From contig NZ_JAJLMN010000001.1 of NCBI RefSeq assembly GCF_021730615.1, positions 3,669,501 to 3,733,500 of the forward strand: DNA of 64,000 bases. The letters are read 5' to 3'. Under the pieces are notes generated by a model. It was not told where the DNA came from. It did no database searches and worked only from the letters and a program-made list of their open reading frames with translations. Shown here piece after piece: positions 37,196-45,610 of the stretch. Source of the stretch: Lichenibacterium dinghuense. GTDB taxonomy: Bacteria; Pseudomonadota; Alphaproteobacteria; Rhizobiales; Beijerinckiaceae. Every line of letters starts with the position of its first letter. The first letter of the stretch is position 1. Both the position numbers and the translations under genes were made by a program.

Positions 37196-38797
37196 TTACT
37201 CGGCGGCCTGCTGGCGCGGGGCGTTGCCCTGCGCGGTCGTGCCGTCCGTGTAGGTCTCGGCCTTCAGCGCCTTGTGCGGGGCCGCGCGGCCCGGCAGCGG
37301 CGGCAGGGCACGGGCCTTGGCGATGTCGATGCCGGCGCCCTGGGCGACGCGCGTGCCGTAGTCCTCGTCGCAGTGCAGGAAGTGCCACACCATGCGGAGC
37401 TGGATCGGCTCCGGGCAGGCCTTCATGTCGTTGACGAGGTTGTTGATCAGGTCGTCGCGCTCCCACGCCTCGAACGAGCGGTAGCGCTCGCCGGCCTGGG
37501 TGTAGTCGTTTGTGGTGCGGCTCGTCTGATAGCGGCCGAGCTTGCCCTCGACGGCCTGGTGGTACTCGGCATGGGGCTTCGGGGCCTCCTTCAGGCTCTG
37601 GCCCAGCACCGACGGCTCGTAGTTGACGTTCGGGTTCGGGCCGCCGTCGACCGTGTAGGTCATCTGGCCGTCGCGCTGGTTGGTGCGGGCGACCGCGCCC
37701 GGAGCCGGGGCGTTGATCGGCAGCTGGAGGTAGTTGGCGCCGACGCGGTAGCGCTGCGTGTCCGAGTAGGACAGCGTGCGGCCCTGCAGCATCTTGTCGT
37801 CCGAGAAGTCGATGCCGTCGACGAGCACGCCCGTGCCGAAGGCCGACTGCTCCACCTCGGCGAAGAAGTTGGACGGCATGCGGTCCAGCACCAGGCGGCC
37901 GACGGGCAGCAGCGGGAACTGGTCGACCGGCCAGGCCTTGGTGTCGTCGAGCGGGTCGAACGACAGGTGGTCGTTCGGGCCGTCCGGCATGATCTGCACG
38001 CAGAACTCCCACTCGGGAAAGTTGCCCTTGGCGATGTTGTCGTACAGGTCACGGGTGCAGTGGCCGACGTCCTTCGCCTGGATGGCGGAGGCCTGCTCGG
38101 AGGTCAGGTTGCGCACGCCCAGCTTCGGCTCGAAGTGGAACTTGCACAGGACGGCCTCGCCCTTGTCGTTCACCAGCTTGTAGGTGTTGACGCCCGAGCC
38201 CTCCATCTCGCGGAAGGTGGCCGGGATGCCCCACGGGGACTTCAGGATCGTCACCATGTGCAGCGACTCGGGGTGCATGCCCACGAAGTCGAAGAAGCGC
38301 CACGCTTCCTGGCGGTTGGTGATCGGATCCGGCTTGAAGGCGTGGATCATGTCGGGGAACTTGATGGCGTCCCGGATGAAGAACACCTTCAGGTTGTTGC
38401 CGACGAGGTCCCAGTTGCCCTCCACGGTCTTGAACTTGATGGCGAAGCCGCGGGGGTCGCGCTCGGTCTCGGGCGACTCCTTGGCGCCGGCCACGGTCGA
38501 AAAGCGGACGAAGGTCGGGGTCTTGACGCCGGCCTGTGTGAGCACCTTGGCGCGGGTGTACTTGGAGGCCGGCTCGTCGCCGATCTTGCCGTAGGCTTCG
38601 AAGTAGCCGTGGGCGCCGGCGCCGCGGGCGTGCACCACGCGCTCGGGGATGCGCTCGCGGTCGAAGTGCGTGATCTTCTCGATGAACTGGTAGTTCTCGA
38701 GCGTGGCCGGGCCGCGCTCGCCGACCGTGCGGGTCGACTGGTTGTCGCGGACCGGATGGCCCTGACGGGTGGTCAGGATGTTCGACTGTTCGGTCAT
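37196..38797 (-). CDS. Monofunctional haem catalase
   Basis: Dismutates H2O2 to water and oxygen; 533 residues. Distal His in [12 protein letters not shown] (about 54-65), [21 protein letters not shown] (about 99), essential Asn in [12 protein letters not shown] (about 132; the family usually has NNTP), and the proximal haem Tyr in [17 protein letters not shown] (about 341-357, R-x-x-x-Y). Ends in [21 protein letters not shown]. Belongs with small-subunit KatA/KatX-like catalases. Divergently transcribed from a Fur/PerR-family regulator, with a likely promoter at 38843-38871 and a terminator right after it. Together with KatG it gives the organism two catalases. Confidence 0.96.
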   Translation of the reverse strand: MTEQSNILTTRQGHPVRDNQSTRTVGERGPATLENYQFIEKITHFDRERIPERVVHARGAGAHGYFEAYGKIGDEPASKYTRAKVLTQAGVKTPTFVRFSTVAGAKESPETERDPRGFAIKFKTVEGNWDLVGNNLKVFFIRDAIKFPDMIHAFKPDPITNRQEAWRFFDFVGMHPESLHMVTILKSPWGIPATFREMEGSGVNTYKLVNDKGEAVLCKFHFEPKLGVRNLTSEQASAIQAKDVGHCTRDLYDNIAKGNFPEWEFCVQIMPDGPNDHLSFDPLDDTKAWPVDQFPLLPVGRLVLDRMPSNFFAEVEQSAFGTGVLVDGIDFSDDKMLQGRTLSYSDTQRYRVGANYLQLPINAPAPGAVARTNQRDGQMTYTVDGGPNPNVNYEPSVLGQSLKEAPKPHAEYHQAVEGKLGRYQTSRTTNDYTQAGERYRSFEAWERDDLINNLVNDMKACPEPIQLRMVWHFLHCDEDYGTRVAQGAGIDIAKARALPPLPGRAAPHKALKAETYTDGTTAQGNAPRQQAAE

Positions 38798-38842
38798 GGG
38801 CTTCTCCGTTGGAGGGAGGCGGCTCGCTCGCGCCGGGGCTCG

Positions 38843-38871
38843 GATGTTTGCCCCGAGCGAACGATGTCAAG
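38843..38871 (-). promoter_or_regulatory. Candidate promoter of the catalase gene
   Basis: On the minus strand TTGACA (38871-38866) is a perfect -35; 17 bases later ACATCC (38848-38843) is a poor -10, so an activator or a different spacing may be involved. An inverted repeat CGCGAA/TTCGCG (38894-38899 and 38910-38915) lies 23 bases upstream of the -35 and could be a regulator site. Confidence 0.4.
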
Positions 38872-38979
38872 GCGGACCGGTCAGCGCTTCGGACGCGAAC
38901 TTGCTAAAATTCGCGTGAAGCGTGAGGTTGCAGCCGCCGCGAGCCTGCTCGCCGCTCGCTGTTCAAGCCCTATCGGAAG

Positions 38980-38994
38980 TGATAATCATTTTCA
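38980..38994 (+). promoter_or_regulatory. Fur-type operator (7-1-7)
   Basis: TGATAAT-C-ATTTTCA: 7-base arms with one mismatch around a central C, matching the core of the classical Fur box. It lies 55 bases before the Fur/PerR-family gene at 39049 and overlaps a possible -10 (GATAAT), so it probably mediates autoregulation; it is about 110 bases upstream of the putative catalase -35. Confidence 0.65.
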
Positions 38995-39048
38995 ATATCC
39001 CGATCGGGACGAATGCCAGATTGCCGCAAGAGCGGCCCCGGGACCGCC

Positions 39049-39504
39049 ATGACGACGCCAGACCAACCAAAGCGCCTGCCCGCCAACTACCAGCTCGTCT
39101 ACGACGTGGTGCGGGCCCAGGAGCCGGGGCTGCACGCCCCCGCGGGCGACATCTTCACGCGCGCGAAGGCGCTGAAGGCCAGCCTCGGCTATTCCACCGT
39201 GTACCGCGCGCTCGACCGTCTCTGTAAGATGGGCCTGGTGCTGGAGCTGCACCTGCCGGGCATGAACGCGGCGCTCTACGAGCAGGCCCGGTCCGGCCAC
39301 GCCCACTTCGTCTGCCGCAGCTGCGGGCGGATCGAGGACGTCGACTGCGACGTCCCCTCGGACGCCATCCATTCCTTCGTGCGCGGGCGCGACGGCGAGG
39401 TGGAGGAGATCATCCTCACCGTGCACGGGCGCTGCACCGCCTGCCGACTCACTGCGCCGGAGCCGGCGGGGGAGCGCGGGGGCGACAGGTCCATCGAAAG
39501 TTAA
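39049..39504 (+). CDS. Fur-family metalloregulator (PerR-like)
   Basis: 151 residues. Winged-helix DNA-binding part (YQLVYDVVRAQ..., LGYSTVYRALDRLCKMGLV, about 14-64), then the metal-binding domain with HAHFVCRSCGRIEDVDC (His cluster and first CxxC, 89 and 92) and GRCTACR (second CxxC, 129 and 132), the structural zinc site of Fur/PerR proteins. Its position divergent from a catalase and next to a Fur-type box argues for peroxide-sensing PerR over Fur or Zur, but that is inference. Start MTTPDQ is preferred over an ATG 36 bases upstream because it matches family length. Confidence 0.88.
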   Translation: MTTPDQPKRLPANYQLVYDVVRAQEPGLHAPAGDIFTRAKALKASLGYSTVYRALDRLCKMGLVLELHLPGMNAALYEQARSGHAHFVCRSCGRIEDVDCDVPSDAIHSFVRGRDGEVEEIILTVHGRCTACRLTAPEPAGERGGDRSIES

Positions 39505-39742
39505 TCGGACCAGCTCAAACTCTTAACCATAATGAAAGTTCCCGCGTTCGATGGTCCGTTTTGGTTTTGATTTAAAGTCTCATTAAGCCATTCTGACTCC
39601 GCGAGTGGCGATTCCTTCGCCAAATGTGGCAAGATCATCCGGCTCTGCCACAAACCTGTGCTGTTGCCGCAACAGCCTTTCGGAAGGCGAGCGCGCCGCC
39701 GGATTCGCGATTGCGCCGGCCCGGCCCCCCGACCTAGGGTCA

Positions 39743-39762
39743 CTCCAGAGATCGCTCTGGAG
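39743..39762 (+). promoter_or_regulatory. Perfect hairpin enclosing the ribosome-binding site of the first OMP gene
   Basis: CTCCAGAG (39743-39750), ATCG, CTCTGGAG (39755-39762). The only good Shine-Dalgarno (GGAG, 39759-39762, ten bases before ATG 39773) is the 3' arm, so in the folded RNA ribosomes would be blocked. The downstream paralogue has the same right arm (CGCTCTGGAGAA) but not the left arm. Confidence 0.6.
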
Positions 39763-39772
39763 AAAAGTCTCG

Positions 39773-40570
39773 ATGTTCGCTTCCAAGAAAATCGTCACCG
39801 CTGCCGCCATGCTGGTCGCCGCCGCCGGCGCGGCCCACGCCGCCGACCTCCCGGCCCGTGTGGCTCCGGCCCCGTATGTCGCCCCGCTGCCGGTCTTCAC
39901 CTGGACGGGCGCTTACTTCGGTATCAACGCCGGCGCCGCCTTCGACAACAAGCAGGAGTTCACCACCACGGCGAACCGCACCGACGGCATCGGCAACACC
40001 CGCTTCAGCGACAGCGGCTTCTCGGCCGGCGGCCAGATCGGCTACAACTACCAGCTCGGCAATTTCGGCGGCTTCGGTGGCCCCGGCGGCGGCATCGTGG
40101 TCGGCTTCGAGGCCGACGCCATGTACATGGACACCGACAAGTCCATCAACACCATCACCAACAACGGCACCGCGTCGTTCCGCTCGGGCCTCGACTTCCT
40201 CGGCACCGCCCGCGGCCGCATCGGCTACGCCTTCAACACCTTCCTGGTCTACGGCACGGGCGGTTTCGCCTACGGCGACGTCAACAGCCGCGTCGTGTCG
40301 GTCTACAACGGCACCACCGACCTGCAGCGTCAGTCGGGCTTCAACACCGGCTACACCTACGGTGGCGGCATCGAGTACGCCCTGCCCACGGGCTCGTTCC
40401 TGAACTTCTTCCACTCCAGCGCCGTGACGCTGAAGGCCGAGTACCTGCGCTACGAGCTCGACAGCACGAACCTGCGCGACACCTCGGTCAACACCGTCAA
40501 CCTGCAGCCCGGCCTGAAGGTGAAGAACGAGGGCAACATCGCCCGCATCGGCCTGAACTACAAGTTCTAG
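39773..40570 (+). CDS. Outer-membrane beta-barrel protein (Omp25/Omp31/RopB family)
   Basis: 265 residues. Signal peptide (MFASKKIVTAAAMLVAAAGAAHA, 1-23) then mature AADLPARVAPAPYVAPLP and a short linker, and an eight-stranded barrel with alternating aromatic strands: FTWTGAYFGINAGAAF, GGQIGYNYQLG, GIVVGFEADAMYMD, RGRIGYAFNTFLVYGTGGFAYG, LKAEYLRYEL, and the C-terminal IARIGLNYKF ending in Phe as needed for BAM recognition. Such proteins are abundant surface proteins tied to envelope stability. Translation seems controlled by the hairpin at 39743-39762, and a strong terminator follows at 40599-40630. Confidence 0.93.
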   Translation: MFASKKIVTAAAMLVAAAGAAHAADLPARVAPAPYVAPLPVFTWTGAYFGINAGAAFDNKQEFTTTANRTDGIGNTRFSDSGFSAGGQIGYNYQLGNFGGFGGPGGGIVVGFEADAMYMDTDKSINTITNNGTASFRSGLDFLGTARGRIGYAFNTFLVYGTGGFAYGDVNSRVVSVYNGTTDLQRQSGFNTGYTYGGGIEYALPTGSFLNFFHSSAVTLKAEYLRYELDSTNLRDTSVNTVNLQPGLKVKNEGNIARIGLNYKF

Positions 40571-41152
40571 TCTCCTCCGGCCTCGGCCGGGACGGGAAGG
40601 GCGCCGCGGCGAAAGCCGCGGCGCCCTTTTCGCGTCGAGGAGCTCGCGTTGACTCGCCCGCGTTCATGCGCCCACTCGCGGCGCCCGCGAGCGAAAAGCC
40701 ACCCTCCATTTGCGGATAGACGCGCATCGCGGCGGCGAAGACGCGATCCAGGCACCGTTCAGGCGAACTCCGGGCGCTCGATGTGCCGTTCCGCCCCGTT
40801 GCCCGTCGCGGCAGGACCAGAAGCGTGATTGCCCTAGCGTTAGCCGGCATGTCGCCTGCGGCGATCGGCCCGCCGCGATGTAGCAGGCGTCGCGTTCTGC
40901 AACGATCAGCTTCGTCTCGATCCGCCGGGACTGCACTCCCTACGGTGTGGTTGCGCCGCAGACAACACAGCAGCGGTGCTCGTGACTTTTGGTATGTCAC
41001 TATCAACTTTCGAATACCTTCAAACATAGATTGGGTATGTTGCAAATTTATCACAAGATTTATCTCGATAAGCACAAGCATTGATCAAGGGTTGCACGCG
41101 ATGCAATCTCGAAATTAGTCTGGGGTGAAGATCCGCTCTGGAGAAGAATGAC
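40571..41152. other. Gap between the two OMP genes
   Basis: About 580 bases containing the terminator of the first OMP gene (40599-40630) and the leader of the second. From about 40980 to 41100 the DNA is AT-richer than anything nearby, with TTGCA/TGCAA inverted repeat at 41092-41106. This is probably the promoter/leader region of the second OMP gene; no clear gene is seen. The leader ends in CGCTCTGGAGAA as in the first OMP gene. Confidence 0.45.
40599..40630 (+). terminator. Rho-independent terminator of the first OMP gene
   Basis: GGGCGCCGCGGC (40599-40610), GAAA tetraloop, GCCGCGGCGCCC (40615-40626) and TTTT (40627-40630), 28 bases after the stop codon. Perfect 12-base stem. Confidence 0.92.
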
Positions 41153-41986
41153 ATGCCCGCCGTCAATACGATCGCCGCCCTGGCTGCAGCCGCCACGCTC
41201 GTGGCCGCGGCTGGTTCGGTCCGCGCCGCCGATCTGCCCGTCCGCACCGCACCGCCGCCCTACGTCGCCCCGCTTCCCGTTTTCACTTGGACAGGCGGCT
41301 ATTTCGGCGTGAACGCTGGCGCGGCCTTCGACAACGAGAGCCGCGGCGTCAATGCCCCGCTGACGGCGGCGAACACCGGCATCGCGGTCGGGGAACGCCC
41401 GGGGTCCGTGAAGTTCGACGACACTGGCTTCGCGGTCGGCGCGCAGATCGGCTATAATTATGAATTCCTAGGCTTCGGCGGTCCGGGCTCAGGCATCGTG
41501 GTCGGCTTCGAAGCCGACGCTGACTATACTGACCTAGCCAAGAGCGCCTCGTATCCCGGCCTCGACGGTTATAATAGCATGTTCCGCTCGGGGTTGAACT
41601 TCCTAGGCACGGTGCGCGGCCGCATCGGTTACGCCTTCAACCAATTTCTGATCTATGGCACGGGCGGCTTCGCCTATGGCGACGTATTCAACAAGGACCT
41701 GCTCTACGCGCCCAACAGCACGACTGTCCGCTTCTTCGGCAGCCACGATAATATTCAGACTGGCTACGCTGCCGGTGGCGGCGTCGAATATGCACTACCC
41801 ACGGGCTCGTTCCTGAACTTTTTCAAGTCGAGCGCTGTCACAATCAAGGCTGAGTATCTCTACTATGACCTTGGCAGCAGCGCGGTCTCCGCTACGCCGG
41901 TCGTCGCTGGAAGCAACGGTGGTTACAGCACGCGCTTCAAAACGGACGGCAATCTCGCCCGTGTCGGCTTGAACTATAAGTTTTAG
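41153..41986 (+). CDS. Outer-membrane beta-barrel protein, paralogue of the preceding gene
   Basis: 277 residues, clearly homologous over its whole length: signal peptide ending SVRA, mature AADLPVRTAPPPYVAPLPVF, FTWTGGYFGVNAGAAF, GAQIGYNYEF, GIVVGFEADADYTD, RGRIGYAFNQFLIYGTGGFAYG, YALPTGSFLNFFKSSAV and the terminal LARVGLNYKF. Its codons are visibly less GC3-biased (many TAT, AAT, GAT, GGT, ATT) than the first copy and the rest of the window, suggesting lower expression, different history or acquisition by transfer. ATG at 41153 follows GGAG by 8-9 bases. Same-strand tandem with the first copy but separated by a terminator. Confidence 0.9.
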   Translation: MPAVNTIAALAAAATLVAAAGSVRAADLPVRTAPPPYVAPLPVFTWTGGYFGVNAGAAFDNESRGVNAPLTAANTGIAVGERPGSVKFDDTGFAVGAQIGYNYEFLGFGGPGSGIVVGFEADADYTDLAKSASYPGLDGYNSMFRSGLNFLGTVRGRIGYAFNQFLIYGTGGFAYGDVFNKDLLYAPNSTTVRFFGSHDNIQTGYAAGGGVEYALPTGSFLNFFKSSAVTIKAEYLYYDLGSSAVSATPVVAGSNGGYSTRFKTDGNLARVGLNYKF

Positions 41987-42065
41987 TCCGATTCAAGCCG
42001 CATCTGCTGAGCGCCGAGTGGCAAGTCTGCCTGCTCTCAGCCTTGACGAATCCGCACCGAAAAGA

Positions 42066-42099
42066 AAGCCCCCGCTCCGGTCCGGAACGGGGGCTTATT
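42066..42099. terminator. Bidirectional terminator between OMP and rpmF genes
   Basis: AAGCCCCCG (42066-42074) and CGGGGGCTT (42088-42096) form a 9-base stem around a GC-rich loop, followed by ATT on the plus strand and preceded by A-rich bases that give T's on the minus strand. It lies between two convergent genes. Confidence 0.8.
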
Positions 42100-42121
42100 G
42101 ATCTCACCCTGGAAGGTGAGG

Positions 42122-42319
42122 TCACTCCGCGTCGGCGGAGGCCGCCTTGGGCTTCATCACCATGCGGCCGCGGTACATGCCGCTCTTCAGGTCGACGTGG
42201 TGCGGGCGGCGCAACTCGCCCGAGTCCTTGTCTTCCACGTAGGTGGGTTGCGCCAACGCGTCGGCCGACCGGCGGAAGCCCCGCTTCATCGGCGATGTTT
42301 TCCGTTTCGGGACGGCCAT
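42122..42319 (-). CDS. rpmF: 50S ribosomal protein L32
   Basis: 65 residues starting [20 protein letters not shown], the conserved L32 N-terminus that binds 23S rRNA; later [19 protein letters not shown]. As in other alphaproteobacteria the zinc-type CxxC pairs of some L32 proteins are absent. The ATG at 42319 is taken for agreement with the family; upstream sequence in frame is Arg/Ala-rich. Often followed by plsX elsewhere, not here. Confidence 0.96.
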   Translation of the reverse strand: MAVPKRKTSPMKRGFRRSADALAQPTYVEDKDSGELRRPHHVDLKSGMYRGRMVMKPKAASADAE

Positions 42320-42569
42320 ATCGCTCTCCGTGAGATCCAAGTGAGATGTGGGCGCTCCGGCCAAGCCGGGGCGGGCCGCACCGCGTCGGGCGGGCAGCCA
42401 TCGGCGTGTCCCTAGCGGCAAAAGGCGCGGCGCGCCAGCCGAAAGTGCAGGCCCGGCCGGGCGGGCCGCCCCGCGCGGCTGCGTTGAAGCGACGCCATCG
42501 CATTTTGTTGCAGCGCCGCAACGATGGCTGTATCCGGGTCGGCCAGCACGAGCAGGGATGTACCGAACG

Positions 42570-42983
42570 ATGGCCGATGCGCAATCGCGTCCGGGAGTGA
42601 CGCTCCACCCACGGCCGCTGTCGCCGCATCTGACCGTCTACCGGCCGATGCTCACCATGATGATGTCGATCGCCCATCGCATCACCGGCGCGGCCCTCTA
42701 CGCCGGCACGATGCTGCTCGCCTGGTACCTCGTCGCGGCGGCCTCCGGCCCGCACGCCTTCGCGGTCGCGGCGGGCTTCCTGTCGTCGTGGCTGGGCCTC
42801 CTGATCCTGTTCGGCTTCACCTGGGCGCTGTTCCACCACCTGCTCGGCGGCGTGCGCCACTTCATCTGGGACGCCGGCTACGGCATGGACCACCCCGAGC
42901 GCGAGTACCTCGCCCAGGCCACGCTCGGCGGCGGCATCGCCCTCACCGTGCTGGTGTGGATCCTCGCCTTCCTCGTGCGCTGA
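42570..42983 (+). CDS. sdhC: Succinate dehydrogenase cytochrome b556 subunit SdhC
   Basis: 137-residue membrane anchor of complex II, three membrane helices. [13 protein letters not shown] (about 14-26) and [14 protein letters not shown] (quinone-site Ser/Arg, about 32-45) are the family signature, and [13 protein letters not shown] (about 91-103) holds the haem-ligand His. Two ATGs are possible: 42558 has AGGG directly adjacent, 42570 has it 13 bases upstream; 42570 fits the family start MADA better. First gene of sdhCDA. Confidence 0.93.
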   Translation: MADAQSRPGVTLHPRPLSPHLTVYRPMLTMMMSIAHRITGAALYAGTMLLAWYLVAAASGPHAFAVAAGFLSSWLGLLILFGFTWALFHHLLGGVRHFIWDAGYGMDHPEREYLAQATLGGGIALTVLVWILAFLVR

Positions 42984-42994
42984 GACCCGACCCC

Positions 42995-43387
42995 ATGGCT
43001 TCCGACCCCCTCCAGATGCGGACGGACCTGCGCCGCGTCCGCTACCTCGGCTCGGCCCGCTCCGGCACCACCGGCTCGGCCCACATGCGCCTGACGTCCC
43101 TGGCGCTGGTGCCCCTCACCGTCGGCTTCGTGTGGCTGGTGCTGTCGCTGATCGGCAAGCCCTACGAGGCGGCCCTTCACACCCTGTCGCAGCCCGTCGC
43201 GGCCATCTTCCTGCTCCTGTTCATCCTGGCCAGCGTCTACCATATGCAATTGGGCATGCGGACCATCATCGAGGACTACGTCCACGGCGAACACGCCAAG
43301 GACTGGTCGCTGGCCGCGAGCCTGTTCTTCTGCTTCGTCGTCGGCATCGCGTGCGTCTACGCGGTGATGCGGCTGAGCTTCGTGTGA
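42995..43387 (+). CDS. sdhD: Succinate dehydrogenase membrane anchor SdhD
   Basis: 130 residues with three membrane helices. [20 protein letters not shown] opening and [18 protein letters not shown] (about 82-99; haem-ligand His and quinone-site Asp-Tyr) are typical alphaproteobacterial SdhD. Eleven bases after sdhC, 55 bases before sdhA. Confidence 0.95.
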   Translation: MASDPLQMRTDLRRVRYLGSARSGTTGSAHMRLTSLALVPLTVGFVWLVLSLIGKPYEAALHTLSQPVAAIFLLLFILASVYHMQLGMRTIIEDYVHGEHAKDWSLAASLFFCFVVGIACVYAVMRLSFV

Positions 43388-43442
43388 TGATTTGAGCGCC
43401 CGGCCAGCCGCGACGCGGCGGGCCGGCTCGGGAGACGATGTG

Positions 43443-45278
43443 ATGGCCCTGAACGGCAGCGCGGCGAACGGAACCACCAACGGCAAGGCCGGCCCGGCCT
43501 ACCCGATCACCGACCATTCCTTCGACGTGCTGGTGGTGGGCGCCGGTGGCGCGGGGCTGCGCGCCGCGGTCGGCTGCGCCCAGGCGGGCCTGCGCACCGC
43601 CTGCATCACCAAGGTGTTCCCGACCCGCTCCCACACCGTGGCGGCGCAGGGCGGCATCTCGGCCTCGCTCGGCAACATGGGGCCGGACGACTGGCGCTGG
43701 CACATGTACGATACCGTCAAGGGCTCGGACTGGCTCGGCGACCAGGACTCGATCGAGTACCTGTGCCGCAACGCGCCCGACGCCGTCTACGAGCTGGAGC
43801 ACTGGGGCGTGCCCTTCTCCCGCACCGAGGAGGGCAAGATCTACCAGCGCCCCTTCGGCGGCATGACCACCGACTACGGCAAGGGCACGGCCCAGCGCAC
43901 CTGCGCGGCCGCGGACCGCACCGGCCACGCCATCCTGCACACGCTCTACGGCCAGGCGCTGCGCAACAAGACCGAGTTCTTCATCGAGTATTTCGCCATC
44001 GACCTCATCATGGAGGACGGGCGCTGCCGCGGCGTCGTGGCGCTGAAGCTCGACGACGGCTCGATCCACCGCTTCCGCTCCAACCTCACGATCCTGGCGA
44101 CGGGCGGCTACGGCCGCGCCTACTTCTCGGCCACCTCCGCCCACACCTGCACGGGCGACGGCAACGCCATGGTGCTGCGCGCAGGCCTGCCGCTGCAGGA
44201 CATGGAGTTCGTGCAGTTCCACCCGACCGGCATCTACGGCGCCGGCTGCCTCATCACGGAAGGCTCGCGCGGCGAGGGCGGCTACCTGACCAACTCCGAG
44301 GGCGAGCGCTTCATGGAGCGCTACGCGCCTTCCGCGAAGGACCTCGCCTCGCGCGACGTGGTCAGCCGCGCCATGACGATGGAGATCCGCGACGGCCGCG
44401 GCGTCGGCAAGAACAAGGACCACATCCACCTGCACCTCGAGCACCTCGACCCGGCGATCCTGGCGGACCGCCTGCCGGGCATCTCCGAAAGCGCCAAGAT
44501 CTTCGCGGGCGTCGACGTCACCAAGGAGCCGATCCCGGTGCTGCCGACCGTGCACTACAACATGGGCGGCATCCCCACGAACTACCACGGCGAGGTGCTG
44601 ACCAAGGTCGGCGGCGACCCGGACAGCATCGTGCCCGGCCTCATGGCGCTCGGCGAAGCCGCCTGCGTGTCCGTGCACGGCGCCAACCGCCTCGGCTCCA
44701 ACTCGCTGATCGACCTCGTGGTGTTCGGCCGCGCCGCCGGCCTGCGCGCCGCCGAGATCGTGACGCCCGGCGAGAAGCAGCGCGAGCTGCCGAAGGACTC
44801 GGCCGACCTCGCCCTGTCGCGCCTCGACCGCTTCCGCCACGCCTCCGGCGGCACGCCGACGGCCGAGCTGCGCGGGCGCATGCAGCGCACCATGCAGAAC
44901 AACTGCGCGGTGTTCCGCACCGGCGAGGTGCTCGACGAGGGCGTGAAGCTCATCAACGACGTGTGGCGCGGGGCCAGCGACATCCGCACCACGGACCGCT
45001 CGCTGATCTGGAACTCGGACCTCATCGAGACGATGGAGTTCGACAACCTCATCGGCCAGGCCGTGGTGACCATGGAATGCGCCGCCAACCGCGAGGAGTC
45101 GCGCGGCGCCCACGCCCGCGAGGACTTCCCGAACCGCGACGACAAGACCTGGATGAAGCACACGCTGGCCTGGCTCGACGAGGGCTCCCAGAAGGTCACC
45201 GTCGACTATCGCCCGGTCCACACCTACACGATGAGCAACGACGTGCAGTATATCGAGCCCAAGGCCCGCGTGTACTGA
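43443..45278 (+). CDS. sdhA: Succinate dehydrogenase flavoprotein subunit SdhA
   Basis: 611-residue catalytic subunit oxidising succinate to fumarate. FAD site [15 protein letters not shown] (about 31-45), the covalent-FAD histidine in [14 protein letters not shown] (about 61-74), substrate-site [21 protein letters not shown] (about 258-278) and the C-terminal flavoprotein domain ([14 protein letters not shown]). Ends PKARVY. Normal length. Unusually, sdhB does not follow directly: four genes lie in between (45286-47167). Confidence 0.98.
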   Translation: MALNGSAANGTTNGKAGPAYPITDHSFDVLVVGAGGAGLRAAVGCAQAGLRTACITKVFPTRSHTVAAQGGISASLGNMGPDDWRWHMYDTVKGSDWLGDQDSIEYLCRNAPDAVYELEHWGVPFSRTEEGKIYQRPFGGMTTDYGKGTAQRTCAAADRTGHAILHTLYGQALRNKTEFFIEYFAIDLIMEDGRCRGVVALKLDDGSIHRFRSNLTILATGGYGRAYFSATSAHTCTGDGNAMVLRAGLPLQDMEFVQFHPTGIYGAGCLITEGSRGEGGYLTNSEGERFMERYAPSAKDLASRDVVSRAMTMEIRDGRGVGKNKDHIHLHLEHLDPAILADRLPGISESAKIFAGVDVTKEPIPVLPTVHYNMGGIPTNYHGEVLTKVGGDPDSIVPGLMALGEAACVSVHGANRLGSNSLIDLVVFGRAAGLRAAEIVTPGEKQRELPKDSADLALSRLDRFRHASGGTPTAELRGRMQRTMQNNCAVFRTGEVLDEGVKLINDVWRGASDIRTTDRSLIWNSDLIETMEFDNLIGQAVVTMECAANREESRGAHAREDFPNRDDKTWMKHTLAWLDEGSQKVTVDYRPVHTYTMSNDVQYIEPKARVY

Positions 45279-45285
45279 AGCGACG

Positions 45286-45573
45286 ATGGGTCGGAGCTGG
45301 GCCGTCGTGCTCAGCTTCGACGCCGAGCGGCTCGCTCATCACCAAAAGCGGGAGCGCGAGGCGCTGAGCGAGGTGGCGGCGGTCATCGCCGGGCACGGTT
45401 TCACGGAGGCGGTGCCGGGCTTCTACGTCGGTTCGGGAGATGTCGACGCGGTACGGGCGGTTGTGGCAGTCCAGGACGTCGCCGAGGCTCTCTCCTGGTT
45501 TGCGCCTTGCCTGCGAAGCGCCCGGCTGTTGAGAATCGAAGAGGACGGCGATCTCACGATCGCCTTGATGTGA
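45286..45573 (+). CDS. VapD-like protein (Cas2-fold ribonuclease family)
   Basis: 95 residues. I place it with VapD from the layout VVLSFDAERL (about 7-16, cf. AIAFDL), GHGF...GFYVG (about 36-49, cf. YGF...GSVYFG), AVRAVVAVQDVAEALSWFAP (about 55-74) and RLLRIEEDGDLTIAL (about 80-94, cf. RMLRIEENNDL); VapD proteins are small Cas2-like endoribonucleases, some acting as toxins. Here VRDIR is replaced by LRSAR and GSVY by PGFY, so catalytic competence is unproven. Starts 7 bases after sdhA with GAAG as ribosome site, so it must be made from the sdh message. No antitoxin of the VapX type is adjacent. Confidence 0.7.
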   Translation: MGRSWAVVLSFDAERLAHHQKREREALSEVAAVIAGHGFTEAVPGFYVGSGDVDAVRAVVAVQDVAEALSWFAPCLRSARLLRIEEDGDLTIALM

Positions 45574-45610
45574 GCGGATCGGGATGGCCCGCCGATCCAC
45601 GGAGAACCCC

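Noticed and set aside
43266-45221. 651-codon minus-strand frame opposite sdhA
   Set aside because: Exact antisense of sdhA, which has all catalytic motifs on the plus strand.
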